Shown one piece after another: positions 1-7,947 of a DNA stretch of 51,134 nt. Position numbers and translations under genes: made by a program. The notes below the pieces were generated by a model. It saw nothing but the letters and a program-made list of their open reading frames with translations. It was not told the origin of the DNA and searched no databases. This DNA comes from Methanobacteriota archaeon (GTDB lineage: Archaea > Thermoplasmatota > Poseidoniia > MGIII > CG-Epi1). Position 1 is the first letter of the stretch, and each line of letters begins with the position of its first letter. The stretch covers positions 1-51,134 of the forward strand of contig JAPOKN010000003.1 of assembly GCA_029977605.1 (NCBI GenBank). The letters run 5' to 3'.

Positions 1-355
1 CATCAGGTCCAAAGACAGCTATTGAGCTTGGGCAAAACAGTCTTTGATTATATTTCCTTGCTACCTCTAACACATTTTCCAAACCCTGCACATTTACTTT
101 CTTACACAGTTCAGGATTTTTTTCACCTGCAGCAGACAGAATTGCTGCCAAATGATAAACAACTTTGATATCATTCTCTTCATTTATTTTTTCATAGGCA
201 ATTTGATCAGTTATATCACATCCGATAAATTTCCCTTTGAAATTTTCAGGGTCCTTTAAGTCTGATGCGATGATATTTTCGTGCCCATACTTTTCTTGTA
301 ATGCAAGGACTAATTCAGTTCCAATTTGTCCTAGAGCTCCGGTTACAAGAATCAT
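1..355 (-). CDS. tdh: L-threonine 3-dehydrogenase, epimerase type (5' part)
   Basis: Only the first 118 codons lie in the window; the gene runs off the left edge. The protein begins MILVTGALGQIGTELV, a Rossmann NAD-binding glycine motif, followed by VVYHLAAILSAAGEKNPELC and CPSSIAVFGPD. This closely resembles the short, NAD-epimerase-like L-threonine dehydrogenases of Thermoplasma, which oxidise L-threonine to 2-amino-3-oxobutyrate. The active-site YxxxK segment lies outside the window, so a related nucleotide-sugar epimerase cannot be fully excluded. It is divergent from tpiA, with about 70 bases between the two starts. The ATG at 353-355 is the natural start because the Rossmann strand begins immediately after it. 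Confidence 0.75.
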   Translation of the reverse strand, partial: MILVTGALGQIGTELVLALQEKYGHENIIASDLKDPENFKGKFIGCDITDQIAYEKINEENDIKVVYHLAAILSAAGEKNPELCKKVNVQGLENVLEVARKYNQRLFCPSSIAVFGPD

Positions 356-426
356 AATTATACAACAGATGTATTGCTTTATATTGATTCCCAAAGAGTC
401 ATTAAATGCGTTTTTCATGACAATTT

Positions 427-1101
427 ATGAGTGATGATTCTCCAATCATAATTGTTAACTTGAAAGCCTACGAAGAAGGCTATGGCGCAGACGGATATGA
501 TCTGTGTAAAATAATGGAAGAAATAGCCCTTGAACACAACGTCAATTTGGCTGCAGCAGTATCTGCAATCGACTTAGTAGATTTTAGTGATAATCTGGAC
601 ATTCCTATATTCGCTCAGCACGTAGATGGAGTAACTTATGGTTCTCATACAGGAGCTATACTGCCTGAGGCAGTTCGATATTCTGGCGCAGTAGGTACCT
701 TAGTTAATCATGCAGAATGTCAGATGACTTGGGAGGAAATTGAAAAGACCATTAGCCGTTGTAAAGAACTTGGGTTGTCCACGGTACTATGTACGGCAGA
801 CATTGAAGCTTCAGAAAAAGGGGCTAAGTTGAATCCAGATATGATCGCAGTGGAACCTCCAGAATTAATTGGCGGAGATATCTCAGTCTCAACAGCTAAG
901 CCTGAAATAATTTCGAATACAGTTGAAGTTGTAAAGAAGATTAATTCAGACATTTCAGTGCTTTGTGGGGCTGGTGTCAAAAATCAAGAGGACATATCTA
1001 AAGCAATATCTTTGGGCTCAGAAGGAATTCTTCTTGCGTCAGGTGTTGTTAAATCTCCAGAGCCAAGAAAGGTTTTACTCGATTTAATTAAAGGATTATA
1101 A
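427..1101 (+). CDS. tpiA: triosephosphate isomerase, archaeal type
   Basis: This 224-residue protein interconverts dihydroxyacetone phosphate and glyceraldehyde 3-phosphate in the cytoplasm. Archaeal TIMs are about 225 residues, shorter than the 250 of bacteria, and this one fits. Visible catalytic positions are N11 and K13 in the first strand (VNLKAY), H95 in NHAE and E143 in AVEPPELIG, the base ahead of the mobile loop. The phosphate-binding end is seen in LCGAGV and GILLASGVV. An AT-rich TATA-like stretch (CATTAAATG, around 401-409) lies about 25 bases before the ATG, suggesting a leaderless mRNA. It is followed by the groES promoter, so it is probably a single-gene unit. Confidence 0.95.
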   Translation: MSDDSPIIIVNLKAYEEGYGADGYDLCKIMEEIALEHNVNLAAAVSAIDLVDFSDNLDIPIFAQHVDGVTYGSHTGAILPEAVRYSGAVGTLVNHAECQMTWEEIEKTISRCKELGLSTVLCTADIEASEKGAKLNPDMIAVEPPELIGGDISVSTAKPEIISNTVEVVKKINSDISVLCGAGVKNQEDISKAISLGSEGILLASGVVKSPEPRKVLLDLIKGL

Positions 1102-1106
1102 TCAAT

Positions 1107-1147
1107 TTTATATACCGGCCGGAGTAGACAACCTCAGGTTGCCTACT
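1107..1147 (+). promoter_or_regulatory. groES promoter with operator-like palindrome
   Basis: A TATA element (TTTATATA, 1107-1114) sits upstream of groES. Directly downstream, 1123-1133 (AGTAGACAACC) and 1137-1147 (GGTTGCCTACT) form an inverted repeat: 10 of 11 positions pair around a 3-base spacer, TCA. With archaeal spacing the transcription start would fall about 25 bases after the TATA box, inside the palindrome. It therefore looks like a repressor operator at the start site, analogous in position (not in sequence) to CIRCE sites of bacterial groESL operons. It would also fold as a 5' leader hairpin. A terminator for tpiA is a weaker alternative because no T-run follows. Confidence 0.5.
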
Positions 1148-1203
1148 ACTTGTAATTTTTACAACAGTCAGGCCAGCCTATCCTTAATAACGGAGAAAAG
1201 AAA

Positions 1204-1470
1204 ATGTCGATAGGAATTGAACCTTTAGGAGAGATGGTTCTCATAGAGCTTGAACAGGCTGCAGAAAAGACTGCAAGTGGATTAATGTTGCCTGAAGCTG
1301 CAAGAGAAAAAATGAATGTTGGAACAGTAGTGGCAGCAGGACCAGAGTCAGAAAATGTCAAAGCTGGAGATAAAATAGTGTACAAGAAGTACGCCGGAAC
1401 AGAATTAAGCTGGGGAGACGTAGATTATCTTTTGATAAAATCTGAAGATCTCCAAGCTAAGGTTAAGTGA
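1204..1470 (+). CDS. groS: co-chaperonin GroES (group I, bacterial type)
   Basis: This 88-residue protein is the heptameric lid of the GroEL folding chamber. It has the usual GroES layout: an N-terminal strand IEPLGEMVLIELEQ, the mobile loop region EKTASGLMLPEAAREKMNVG, then the beta-barrel AAGPESENVKAGDKIVYKKY and the closing strand YLLIKSEDL. The length is slightly below the bacterial 95-97. A Shine-Dalgarno-like GGAG lies about 8 bases before the ATG. It ends 8 bases before groEL, so the two are co-transcribed. Group I chaperonins in archaea are generally taken as acquisitions from bacteria; the usual archaeal chaperonin is the thermosome, which is not in this window. Confidence 0.95.
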   Translation: MSIGIEPLGEMVLIELEQAAEKTASGLMLPEAAREKMNVGTVVAAGPESENVKAGDKIVYKKYAGTELSWGDVDYLLIKSEDLQAKVK

Positions 1471-1478
1471 GGTTAAAT

Positions 1479-3137
1479 ATGGCTAAACAAATGATATACG
1501 GGGAAGAAGCAAGAAAGAAGTTGTTGGAAGGAATAAGTGCAGCAGCTGATGCAATTAAGGTAACTTTAGGACCTAAAGCAAGAACAGTCGTATTAGACAA
1601 ATCTTTCGGAAGTCCAACCATCATTAATGATGGAGTTACAATTGCAAAAGACATTGAATTACCAGATGCCTATGAAAATATGGGAGCTCAATTGGTCAAG
1701 GAAGTTGCAAGTAAAGCTCAAGATAATGCAGGAGATGGTACATCCACAGCTGCAGTTTTAGCTCAAGCACTTTCATCATATGGTTTAAGAAATGTTTCAG
1801 CAGGAATGTCTCCTGTTAATCTAAAAAGTGGTTTCGATAAAGCTATCGAAGCTGTGGTTGCAGATTTGAAGAAAGCATCTAAGCCAGTAGAGTCTGGTGA
1901 AGTTATCAAGCAAGTGGCATCAATTTCAGCAAATAATGATTCAGAAATCGGTACTTTGATTGCAGACGCAGTCGAAAAAGTAGGACATGATGGAATTATC
2001 ACTGTAGAAGAAGCAAAATCAATGGAAACTAGTTTGAAAGTTGTAGAAGGTATGGAATTCGATAAAGGATACGTTTCACCTTACATGATTACAGATCGTG
2101 AAAAGAGAGAAGCAGTTTTAGAAAATCCTAAAATTTTATTCACAGACCACACAGTTTCAGCAGCTCAGGATTTGATTCCAGCATTGGAAGTAGCAGTTAA
2201 ACAAAGCAAATCACCACTCTTGATTGTTTCAAAGGATTTAGAAGGTGAGGCACTAGCTACACTTGTACTAAATGTAGCTTCAAAAGTTGTTAAAGCTTGT
2301 GCAGTCAAAGCTCCAGGATTCGGAGATGAGCAAGGTGAACAATTAGAAGATTTAGCAATACTAACTGGTGGAACTGTTCTTGTTAAAGATCAGGGAGCTG
2401 AGTTAAAAGAAATTACAGAAGCTCACCTAGGAACCGCAGAGAAAGTAATTATTGGAAAGAACAAAACAACAATAATTTCAGGCGCAGGTTCAAAGAAAGC
2501 AATTGATGATAGAGTAGGAATTCTACGCAGTCAAGCAAATGTTGCATCTAGCAAATGGGATAAAGAAAAGCTAGACAAACGCATTGGCCGTCTAAGTGGT
2601 GGTGTTGCAGTATTAGAAATCGGTGCAGCAACTGAAACTGAAATGAAAGAAAAGAAAGCTCGTGTTGACGACGCACTTAATGCTACAAGAGCAGCAATGG
2701 CTGAAGGTGTAGTTGCAGGTGGAGGTGTCGCACTTCTGAGAGCTTCACAATCACTAGATAAAATGGCAAGTAAATTGTCAGATGAAGAAGCTGTAGGCGT
2801 TCGAATTGTCCGTGATGCTTTAGCTATTCCAGCAAGACAAATTGCTGAAAATGCTGGAGAAGATGGGTCTGTTGTCGTATCTAAAATTAGAGAAGAAAAA
2901 GGTAATTTTGGATTCAATGCCAGAACGAATACTTACGAAGATTTAATGAAAGCTGGAGTTGTAGATCCTGTTAAAGTAACAAGAAATGCAATTCAAGCAG
3001 CCGGTTCAATCGCAGGATTAGTCCTAACCACAGAAACCTTAGTCTCAGATATACCAGATGAGAATGGAGGTGCTATGCCAGCCATGCCTGATATGGGCGG
3101 AATGGGCGGCATGGGTGGAATGGGCGGTATGATGTAA
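1479..3137 (+). CDS. groL: chaperonin GroEL (group I, bacterial type)
   Basis: This 552-residue ATPase subunit of the 60-kDa chaperonin folds cytosolic proteins with GroES. The equatorial ATP site is seen at residues 30-45 (TLGPKARTVVLDKSFG) and in GDGTSTAAV (85-93). The ARVDDALNATRAA segment near residue 400 carries the catalytic aspartate, and GVVAGGGVALLRA follows. The C-terminus ends in the GGM-repeat tail (GGMGGMGGMGGMM) typical of bacterial GroEL and absent from thermosomes. The start is the ATG at 1479 (MAKQMIYGEE); an in-frame GTG at 1467 would overlap groES by four bases but adds residues absent from the family. It lies directly downstream of groES. Confidence 0.97.
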   Translation: MAKQMIYGEEARKKLLEGISAAADAIKVTLGPKARTVVLDKSFGSPTIINDGVTIAKDIELPDAYENMGAQLVKEVASKAQDNAGDGTSTAAVLAQALSSYGLRNVSAGMSPVNLKSGFDKAIEAVVADLKKASKPVESGEVIKQVASISANNDSEIGTLIADAVEKVGHDGIITVEEAKSMETSLKVVEGMEFDKGYVSPYMITDREKREAVLENPKILFTDHTVSAAQDLIPALEVAVKQSKSPLLIVSKDLEGEALATLVLNVASKVVKACAVKAPGFGDEQGEQLEDLAILTGGTVLVKDQGAELKEITEAHLGTAEKVIIGKNKTTIISGAGSKKAIDDRVGILRSQANVASSKWDKEKLDKRIGRLSGGVAVLEIGAATETEMKEKKARVDDALNATRAAMAEGVVAGGGVALLRASQSLDKMASKLSDEEAVGVRIVRDALAIPARQIAENAGEDGSVVVSKIREEKGNFGFNARTNTYEDLMKAGVVDPVKVTRNAIQAAGSIAGLVLTTETLVSDIPDENGGAMPAMPDMGGMGGMGGMGGMM

Positions 3138-3142
3138 GGATT

Positions 3143-3616
3143 TTATCCTTTAATCTCTTTCAATCTTTCGAAAACCGCTTTTGCGTGGCCGCGAGCCTTG
3201 ACTTTTGTCCAGGCTTCGGCTACCAAACCATTCGGATCTATTAGGTAAGTAGTTCGAACTACTCCCATGTAGGTTTTACCATACATTGACTTTTCTTGCC
3301 ATACTCCGTAGTCGGCAAGCATTTGTTTTTCAGTGTCAGCTAGTAATTCCATACCTAGTCCATGTTTGTCTATGAATTTACAGTGCTTAGCTGCAGTATC
3401 AGGGCTTATTCCTACTATAACTGCATCCTCACTTGTAAAATTATCTAATTCTTCTGTAAATTCTTGAGCCTCTACAGTACATCCTGGAGTGTCATCTCGA
3501 GGATAAAAATAAGCAACTAACCACTTACCATTGTAATCATCTAAAGTTTTGTTTTCTTCATCTTGATTTGGTAATTCAAATTGTGGAGCCTTTTTTCCAA
3601 CTTCTAATATTGTCAT
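3143..3616 (-). CDS. bcp: thioredoxin-dependent peroxiredoxin, BCP/PrxQ family
   Basis: This 157-residue cytosolic peroxidase reduces hydrogen and organic peroxides using thioredoxin. The peroxidatic cysteine is C46 in YPRDDTPGCTVEAQ. The position five residues later, where many BCPs have the resolving cysteine, is alanine here. C79 (AAKHCKF) is placed like the helix-alpha3 resolving cysteine of another PrxQ subgroup. RTTYLIDPNG is the conserved strand after the catalytic arginine. The gene lies 30 bases downstream of the carboxylase gene on the same strand and is probably co-transcribed with it. It ends 5 bases from the end of groEL, tail to tail. Confidence 0.93.
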   Translation of the reverse strand: MTILEVGKKAPQFELPNQDEENKTLDDYNGKWLVAYFYPRDDTPGCTVEAQEFTEELDNFTSEDAVIVGISPDTAAKHCKFIDKHGLGMELLADTEKQMLADYGVWQEKSMYGKTYMGVVRTTYLIDPNGLVAEAWTKVKARGHAKAVFERLKEIKG

Positions 3617-3645
3617 ACATTTCAGTAGGCTACGATAGATATACG

Positions 3646-5190
3646 TTACAGTGGGATGTTTCCGTGCTTTCTTTTAGGTCTATTTTCTCTTTTGTTACCA
3701 TATCTTTCTAATCCTAAAATCAACTCTTTTCTAGTTTCTCTTGGGAATATTACTCTGTCAATATATCCCATTTCAGCAGCAACATACGGAGAGGCAAATT
3801 TTTCTTTGTAATTATCACTTAATTCTTTGTGAGCCTTAACAGGATCATCAGCTTCTCCAATATCCTTTCTAAATATAATATTTACAGCACCATCAGCTCC
3901 CATAACTGCAATTTCAGCAGTAGGCCATGCTAGATTCAAATCTGCACGTATGTGTTTGGAAGCCATAACATCGTATGCTCCGCCATATGCTTTTCTTGTT
4001 ATTACAGTTAGTTTAGGAACTGATGCCTCTGAGAATGCATACAGTAGCTTAGCGCCATGTCTGATAATTCCTCCGTGTTCTTGTTCAGTACCCGGAAGGA
4101 ATCCAGGCACATCGACAAAAGTAACTAAAGGAATGTTAAAAGCATCACAGAATCTAACAAATCTTGCGGCTTTTGATGAGGCATCAATATCTAAACATCC
4201 TGCTAAAACAGAGGGCTGATTAGCTACAACACCAATAGGGTGTCCGCGCAATCTTCCAAAACCAGTGATTATATTTTTAGCCCAGTGAGGCTGTACTTCG
4301 AAAAGATCCTCATCGCAAATTAAGTTAATCAAACTTAACATATCATAAGGCACAGTTGAATTGTCTGGGATAATCTCATCTAATTCAGAGATTCCATCGG
4401 GTTCTTCTTTTGTGTAAGGAAGAATAGGTAAGCTTTCCATATTATTTTGAGGTACATAACTGATTAGTTCTCTTAGAGATTCGAACATATCCTCTTCTGA
4501 TTCGCAAGCTAAATGCGCAACACCAGAAACTGAGTTATGAGTTATTGCACCTCCAAGATCTTCAAAAGTTACTTCTTCATGAGTTACAGTTTTGATAACA
4601 TCAGGTCCTGTGATAAACATGTGACTCGTGTCCTTTACCATTAGTGTAAAATCGGTCATTGCAGGACTGTAAACAGCTCCACCAGCACATGGTCCCAAGA
4701 TTAGTGAAAACTGTGGAATAACTCCTGAGGAAGAAACGTTTCTATAGAATATTTCGGCGTATCCTCCAAGACTTACCACACCCTCTTGTATTCTAGCACC
4801 TCCAGAGTCATTAAGTCCAATCATTGGACAACCTGTTTTCGCGGCTAAGTCCATTACTTTGCATATTTTTTGGGCATGAGCTTCTCCTAATGCTCCTCCG
4901 AATACTGTAAAATCCTGTGCAAAAAGATAGACTGTTCTTCCATTAATTGTACCGTGGCCAGTCACTACTCCGTCTCCATCGGGTCTCTTCTTCTCTAATC
5001 CAAAATTATTGCTACGATGCTTTACCATAGCATCCAATTCTACAAATGAATCTGCATCTAATAATGCGTTAATTCTTTCTCTTGCGGTCATCTTTCCAGC
5101 TTTATGCTGTTTATCAATTCTAACTTGGTCTCCCTCTGAAACTTTCTTGAGTTTTTTCTCAAGTTCTTTAATTTTATCAGATGTACCCAT
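3646..5190 (-). CDS. pccB: acyl-CoA (propionyl-CoA) carboxylase, carboxyltransferase beta subunit
   Basis: This 514-residue carboxyltransferase moves the carboxyl group from biotin to an acyl-CoA, typically propionyl-CoA to give methylmalonyl-CoA. It has both crotonase-like halves. The N half has TGCPMIGLNDSGGARIQEGV and GPCAGGAVYSPAMTDF, with oxyanion glycines; the C half has FVDVPGFLPGTEQEHGGIIR and ITRKAYGGAYDVMASK. The length is usual for the family. Biotin carboxylase and biotin-carrier subunits are not in the window, so they must be encoded elsewhere. Methylmalonyl-CoA mutase, the next enzyme, lies 3 kb away. The exact acyl-CoA substrate is inferred. It is divergent from hisS. Confidence 0.9.
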   Translation of the reverse strand: MGTSDKIKELEKKLKKVSEGDQVRIDKQHKAGKMTARERINALLDADSFVELDAMVKHRSNNFGLEKKRPDGDGVVTGHGTINGRTVYLFAQDFTVFGGALGEAHAQKICKVMDLAAKTGCPMIGLNDSGGARIQEGVVSLGGYAEIFYRNVSSSGVIPQFSLILGPCAGGAVYSPAMTDFTLMVKDTSHMFITGPDVIKTVTHEEVTFEDLGGAITHNSVSGVAHLACESEEDMFESLRELISYVPQNNMESLPILPYTKEEPDGISELDEIIPDNSTVPYDMLSLINLICDEDLFEVQPHWAKNIITGFGRLRGHPIGVVANQPSVLAGCLDIDASSKAARFVRFCDAFNIPLVTFVDVPGFLPGTEQEHGGIIRHGAKLLYAFSEASVPKLTVITRKAYGGAYDVMASKHIRADLNLAWPTAEIAVMGADGAVNIIFRKDIGEADDPVKAHKELSDNYKEKFASPYVAAEMGYIDRVIFPRETRKELILGLERYGNKRENRPKRKHGNIPL

Positions 5191-5264
5191 TAGTCTCCTA
5201 TCAGCCCTATTCTATAACTTTGTGCCTCCCCAAAATACTTAACATACACCTTCGATGAGCTAAT

Positions 5265-6521
5265 GTGGCAAAAGGCGTCAAAGGTACACGTGATTTTTAT
5301 CCCGAGGAGATGAGACTTCGGAATTGGTTATTCGATAATTTCACATATGCTTCACTTTTACATGGTTTTGAGGAGTACGATGCACCGGTTTTAGAAAATG
5401 AAGATCTTTACACCAGAAAACAAGGTGAAGATATAGTAAAGCAGTTGTATAATTTCAAAGATAAGGGAGATAGAAAGGTTAGCTTACGTCCTGAAATGAC
5501 TCCTTCATTAGCCAGAATGGTAATGTCTCGTGCAGGTGTTCTTCCAATGCCTATCAAATGGTTCTCTATTCCTCAATGCTGGCGTTACGAAAGAATGCAA
5601 AAGGGAAGAGGCCGCGAGCACTTCCAGTGGAATGTAGATATTTGGGGAACTAGTGAAATTTCAGCAGATGCAGAATTATTTTCTGTCATTACAACATTCC
5701 TCGAAGGCGTTGGATTAACTGAAGAAGATGTAGTTATTCGAGTTAGCAGTAGAAAAGTTCTGGAGGAGGTTTTAGGTTCTTTAGGCATAGAGGGAGATGC
5801 GTTTGCTCAAACATGTATTATTGTTGACAAAATGGATAAACTGTCTCCAGAAGTAATTAATGAGCAGCTAACAGAATTAGGTCATAGTTCAGAGGTTATT
5901 TCAAAAATACAATCGACTTTAGGATTAAAACATCTTAATTCATTAAAGAAAGTTCTAAAGCCAGATAGTGAGGCGCTAAAAGAATTGACAATATTATTCG
6001 AGGCGATTGAGTCTTATGGAATTTCAGACTGGGTTGAATTTGATGGTTCTATTGTTAGAGGTCTTGCATATTACACAGGTTCCGTTTTCGAAGTTAATGA
6101 TCGAAAGGGGAAGTTTAGGGCAATTTGTGGTGGAGGAAGATATGACAAGCTTTTGTCAACATTAGGTGGGAAAGATTTACCAGCCACAGGATTTGGATTT
6201 GGGGATATGGTAATTATGGAACTTTTAAAGGATAAAAATTTGCTTCCGCAATTACTAAGTGGAGTTGAAGATGTGGTAATTGCTTTAGATCCAGAACTAA
6301 AAAATGTGGCTGTAAAAGTAGCTTCAGTGTTAAGAGATTCGGATAGATTAGTAGATTTAGTTTTAGAGAATAAGAAGATGAAATGGGCGTTTAAGCATGC
6401 AGAACGTGTTGGTGCCAATAGAATAATTCTTGTTGCTCCAGAAGAATGGAAACGTCAGAAAATTAAGGTTAAAGATTTACAGAGCGGTGAAGAGTTCGAA
6501 ACTACCCTAGAGGAAATCTAG
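5265..6521 (+). CDS. hisS: histidyl-tRNA synthetase
   Basis: This 418-residue class II synthetase charges tRNA-His. The start is the GTG at 5265 (VAKGVKGTRDFYPEE); the ATG overlapping it at 5263 is in another frame. Motif 2 is seen as RYERMQKGRGREHFQWNVDIWG, the HisRS signature as GLAYYTGSVFEV, and motif 3 as GGGRYDKL...ATGFGFG. The C-terminal anticodon-binding domain runs from about residue 330. A TATA-like AAAATACTTA lies 25-34 bases upstream, fitting a leaderless transcript. The end overlaps the convergent ligase gene by 4 bases. The cognate tRNA-His gene is 1.3 kb away on the other strand, probably by chance. Confidence 0.96.
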   Translation: MAKGVKGTRDFYPEEMRLRNWLFDNFTYASLLHGFEEYDAPVLENEDLYTRKQGEDIVKQLYNFKDKGDRKVSLRPEMTPSLARMVMSRAGVLPMPIKWFSIPQCWRYERMQKGRGREHFQWNVDIWGTSEISADAELFSVITTFLEGVGLTEEDVVIRVSSRKVLEEVLGSLGIEGDAFAQTCIIVDKMDKLSPEVINEQLTELGHSSEVISKIQSTLGLKHLNSLKKVLKPDSEALKELTILFEAIESYGISDWVEFDGSIVRGLAYYTGSVFEVNDRKGKFRAICGGGRYDKLLSTLGGKDLPATGFGFGDMVIMELLKDKNLLPQLLSGVEDVVIALDPELKNVAVKVASVLRDSDRLVDLVLENKKMKWAFKHAERVGANRIILVAPEEWKRQKIKVKDLQSGEEFETTLEEI

Positions 6522-7792
6522 ACTTCACATTCACTTAACGGTTTATCATTTCTAGTTCTAACAATTATGGGGAATTCAAAACATAATTGTCCCTTATTAT
6601 TTCTCTCTTGTCTACGCTGATATTCCAGTTCAACAACGAACCAATCTTCTTCTTTGAGTTCAGTTTTCTCTAACTTGTATCCTTTTTCTAATAATTCAGA
6701 AGTGACAATGTCCATGTTTTCTTCACCTAGTCTTCCACCTCCTGCCCATCCACAGTCTACAAGGACGGGTTCATCGAAAAAGGGGCTGTTTTCATATTGA
6801 GCTAGTCTAAATCTTGCAAAACGAACTTCATGTTTTCCAGAACCATTTGATACTTTTGTAACAATACAATCGGTTGTCTCTATGAATTTAAATTTATACG
6901 AACCTTTTCGTTTTGGTTTACCATTCATCGTATAGGTAATCTGATCATCGGCTTTTCTGAGAATAAATCCTTCCCAATCGTTTTCTTTCGCTTGATTAGC
7001 TAGTTTCTCAGTAAAAGTTTCAATTTTTCTCTCACCAAAATGATTAGTCAATTCTAATCTTTCGAGGAAAGTTCGGTCGGTAACATCTTCTCCATACCAA
7101 AAAATGACATCAAAAACATTGTAAGTGAACGTATATCCTTCTGTAATCAATGAATTATATTTATTTTTTGCCTTAGCTTCAGTAGTAGTCTCAGTAGTTA
7201 CAGCCTTCAGAACTTTTGGATCTTCTTTTCCATCCTTATCGAATGCAATTAATTCTCCTATGATTAATGATTCTTCTGGTAATTTTTCTAAAGCATTTCT
7301 TATTTCATTAACAACACTTAGGATTTCTGTAATTGGCTTAATTCTTCTAGTATAACCTATTTTTTCAGTTCCAGTATTGTGTAAAAGTATACAAGAGCCA
7401 TCAAATTTTCTTTCAGCTAGCCAGTCTCCATCGTAAGGATCATCATCTTTTTTCAGTTTACTAATTGGTTTACATGGTGCAAAGGACTGAGTTAATGTTG
7501 AACTGACAACAATTTCCTCACCTAGAATCGCATCTTCACGGTTTTCTACATAACCTTCTTCTTTTTTCTTCTTGATTTTTCTTTCGTATTCAAGAATAGC
7601 TTGTTCGTTATCTGTAGTTTCGTTACTTCTACCTTTGTTTTTACCGTGTACAGTCTCTTCAGTAATTTGTTTCTTTCCGTCTTCTTCCTCTTTTGATGTC
7701 CACCATTCTGTAATAATTACATTATCTTTGACTTCAATAATCATATGTTTTAGCCTCCCAGTCAAGTGTAATTGGTACAATGTAGTTTTCAT
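6518..7792 (-). CDS. ATP-dependent DNA ligase with WGR-like N-terminal domain
   Basis: This 424-residue protein seals nicks by way of a lysine-AMP intermediate. Nucleotidyltransferase motifs are complete: motif I E127-R-K129-F-D-G with K129 the adenylated lysine, motif III GE180, motif IIIa around YNVFDVIFWYG, motif IV E275-G-F-I, and motif V K300-F-K302. A short OB-like region (about 303-424) follows. Residues 1-85 (MKTTLYQLHLTGRLKHMIIE onward, with a later WWTSK) resemble a WGR domain, a nucleic-acid-binding module of PARP-like and some ligase proteins. It is shorter than the usual archaeal replicative ligase of about 590 residues, so a repair or acquired ligase is likely. An RNA ligase is the alternative. 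The frame stays open upstream through tRNA-His; the ATG at 7790-7792 is chosen. Confidence 0.8.
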   Translation of the reverse strand: MKTTLYQLHLTGRLKHMIIEVKDNVIITEWWTSKEEEDGKKQITEETVHGKNKGRSNETTDNEQAILEYERKIKKKKEEGYVENREDAILGEEIVVSSTLTQSFAPCKPISKLKKDDDPYDGDWLAERKFDGSCILLHNTGTEKIGYTRRIKPITEILSVVNEIRNALEKLPEESLIIGELIAFDKDGKEDPKVLKAVTTETTTEAKAKNKYNSLITEGYTFTYNVFDVIFWYGEDVTDRTFLERLELTNHFGERKIETFTEKLANQAKENDWEGFILRKADDQITYTMNGKPKRKGSYKFKFIETTDCIVTKVSNGSGKHEVRFARFRLAQYENSPFFDEPVLVDCGWAGGGRLGEENMDIVTSELLEKGYKLEKTELKEEDWFVVELEYQRRQERNNKGQLCFEFPIIVRTRNDKPLSECEV

Positions 7793-7825
7793 GCTAAAAC
7801 CTCTATAATTTAGTACTATAAAAAA

Positions 7826-7903
7826 TGGGGCGAAGCCCGGGAATCGAACCCGGGACGAGGGAACCACAATCCCCCAGTTTAACCAAACTAGCCTAGCTTC
7901 GCC
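7826..7903 (-). tRNA. tRNA-His (GTG)
   Basis: Read on the minus strand, GGCGAAGC at the 5' end pairs with GCTTCGCC at the 3' end. This is the extra G(-1):C73 pair expected of tRNA-His, followed by an encoded CCA. The anticodon stem GGGGA/TCCCT closes the loop TTGTGGT, giving anticodon GTG. The T arm CCGGG-TTCGATT-CCCGG is perfect. The D stem contains one C:A mismatch in my folding. There is no intron. It lies between methylmalonyl-CoA mutase and the ligase gene on the same strand. Confidence 0.95.
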
Positions 7904-7947
7904 ACTATTTCATGACTGGCAAGGCATTACATAAAATTACTTGAGAA

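Noticed and set aside
2531..2917. 128-codon open frame antisense to groEL
   Set aside because: It lies wholly inside groEL on the other strand, is low-complexity Ser/Ala-rich and reflects codon bias of the true gene.
5263..5265. ATG two bases before the hisS GTG
   Set aside because: It is in a different frame and gives no HisRS sequence.
7793..7867. Upstream extension of the DNA ligase frame by 25 codons
   Set aside because: The extension overlaps tRNA-His and encodes the antisense of the tRNA arms; the ATG at 7790-7792 precedes recognisable protein.
5265..7903. Functional pairing of hisS with nearby tRNA-His
   Set aside because: They are on opposite strands 1.3 kb apart with a ligase gene between; no shared control is visible.
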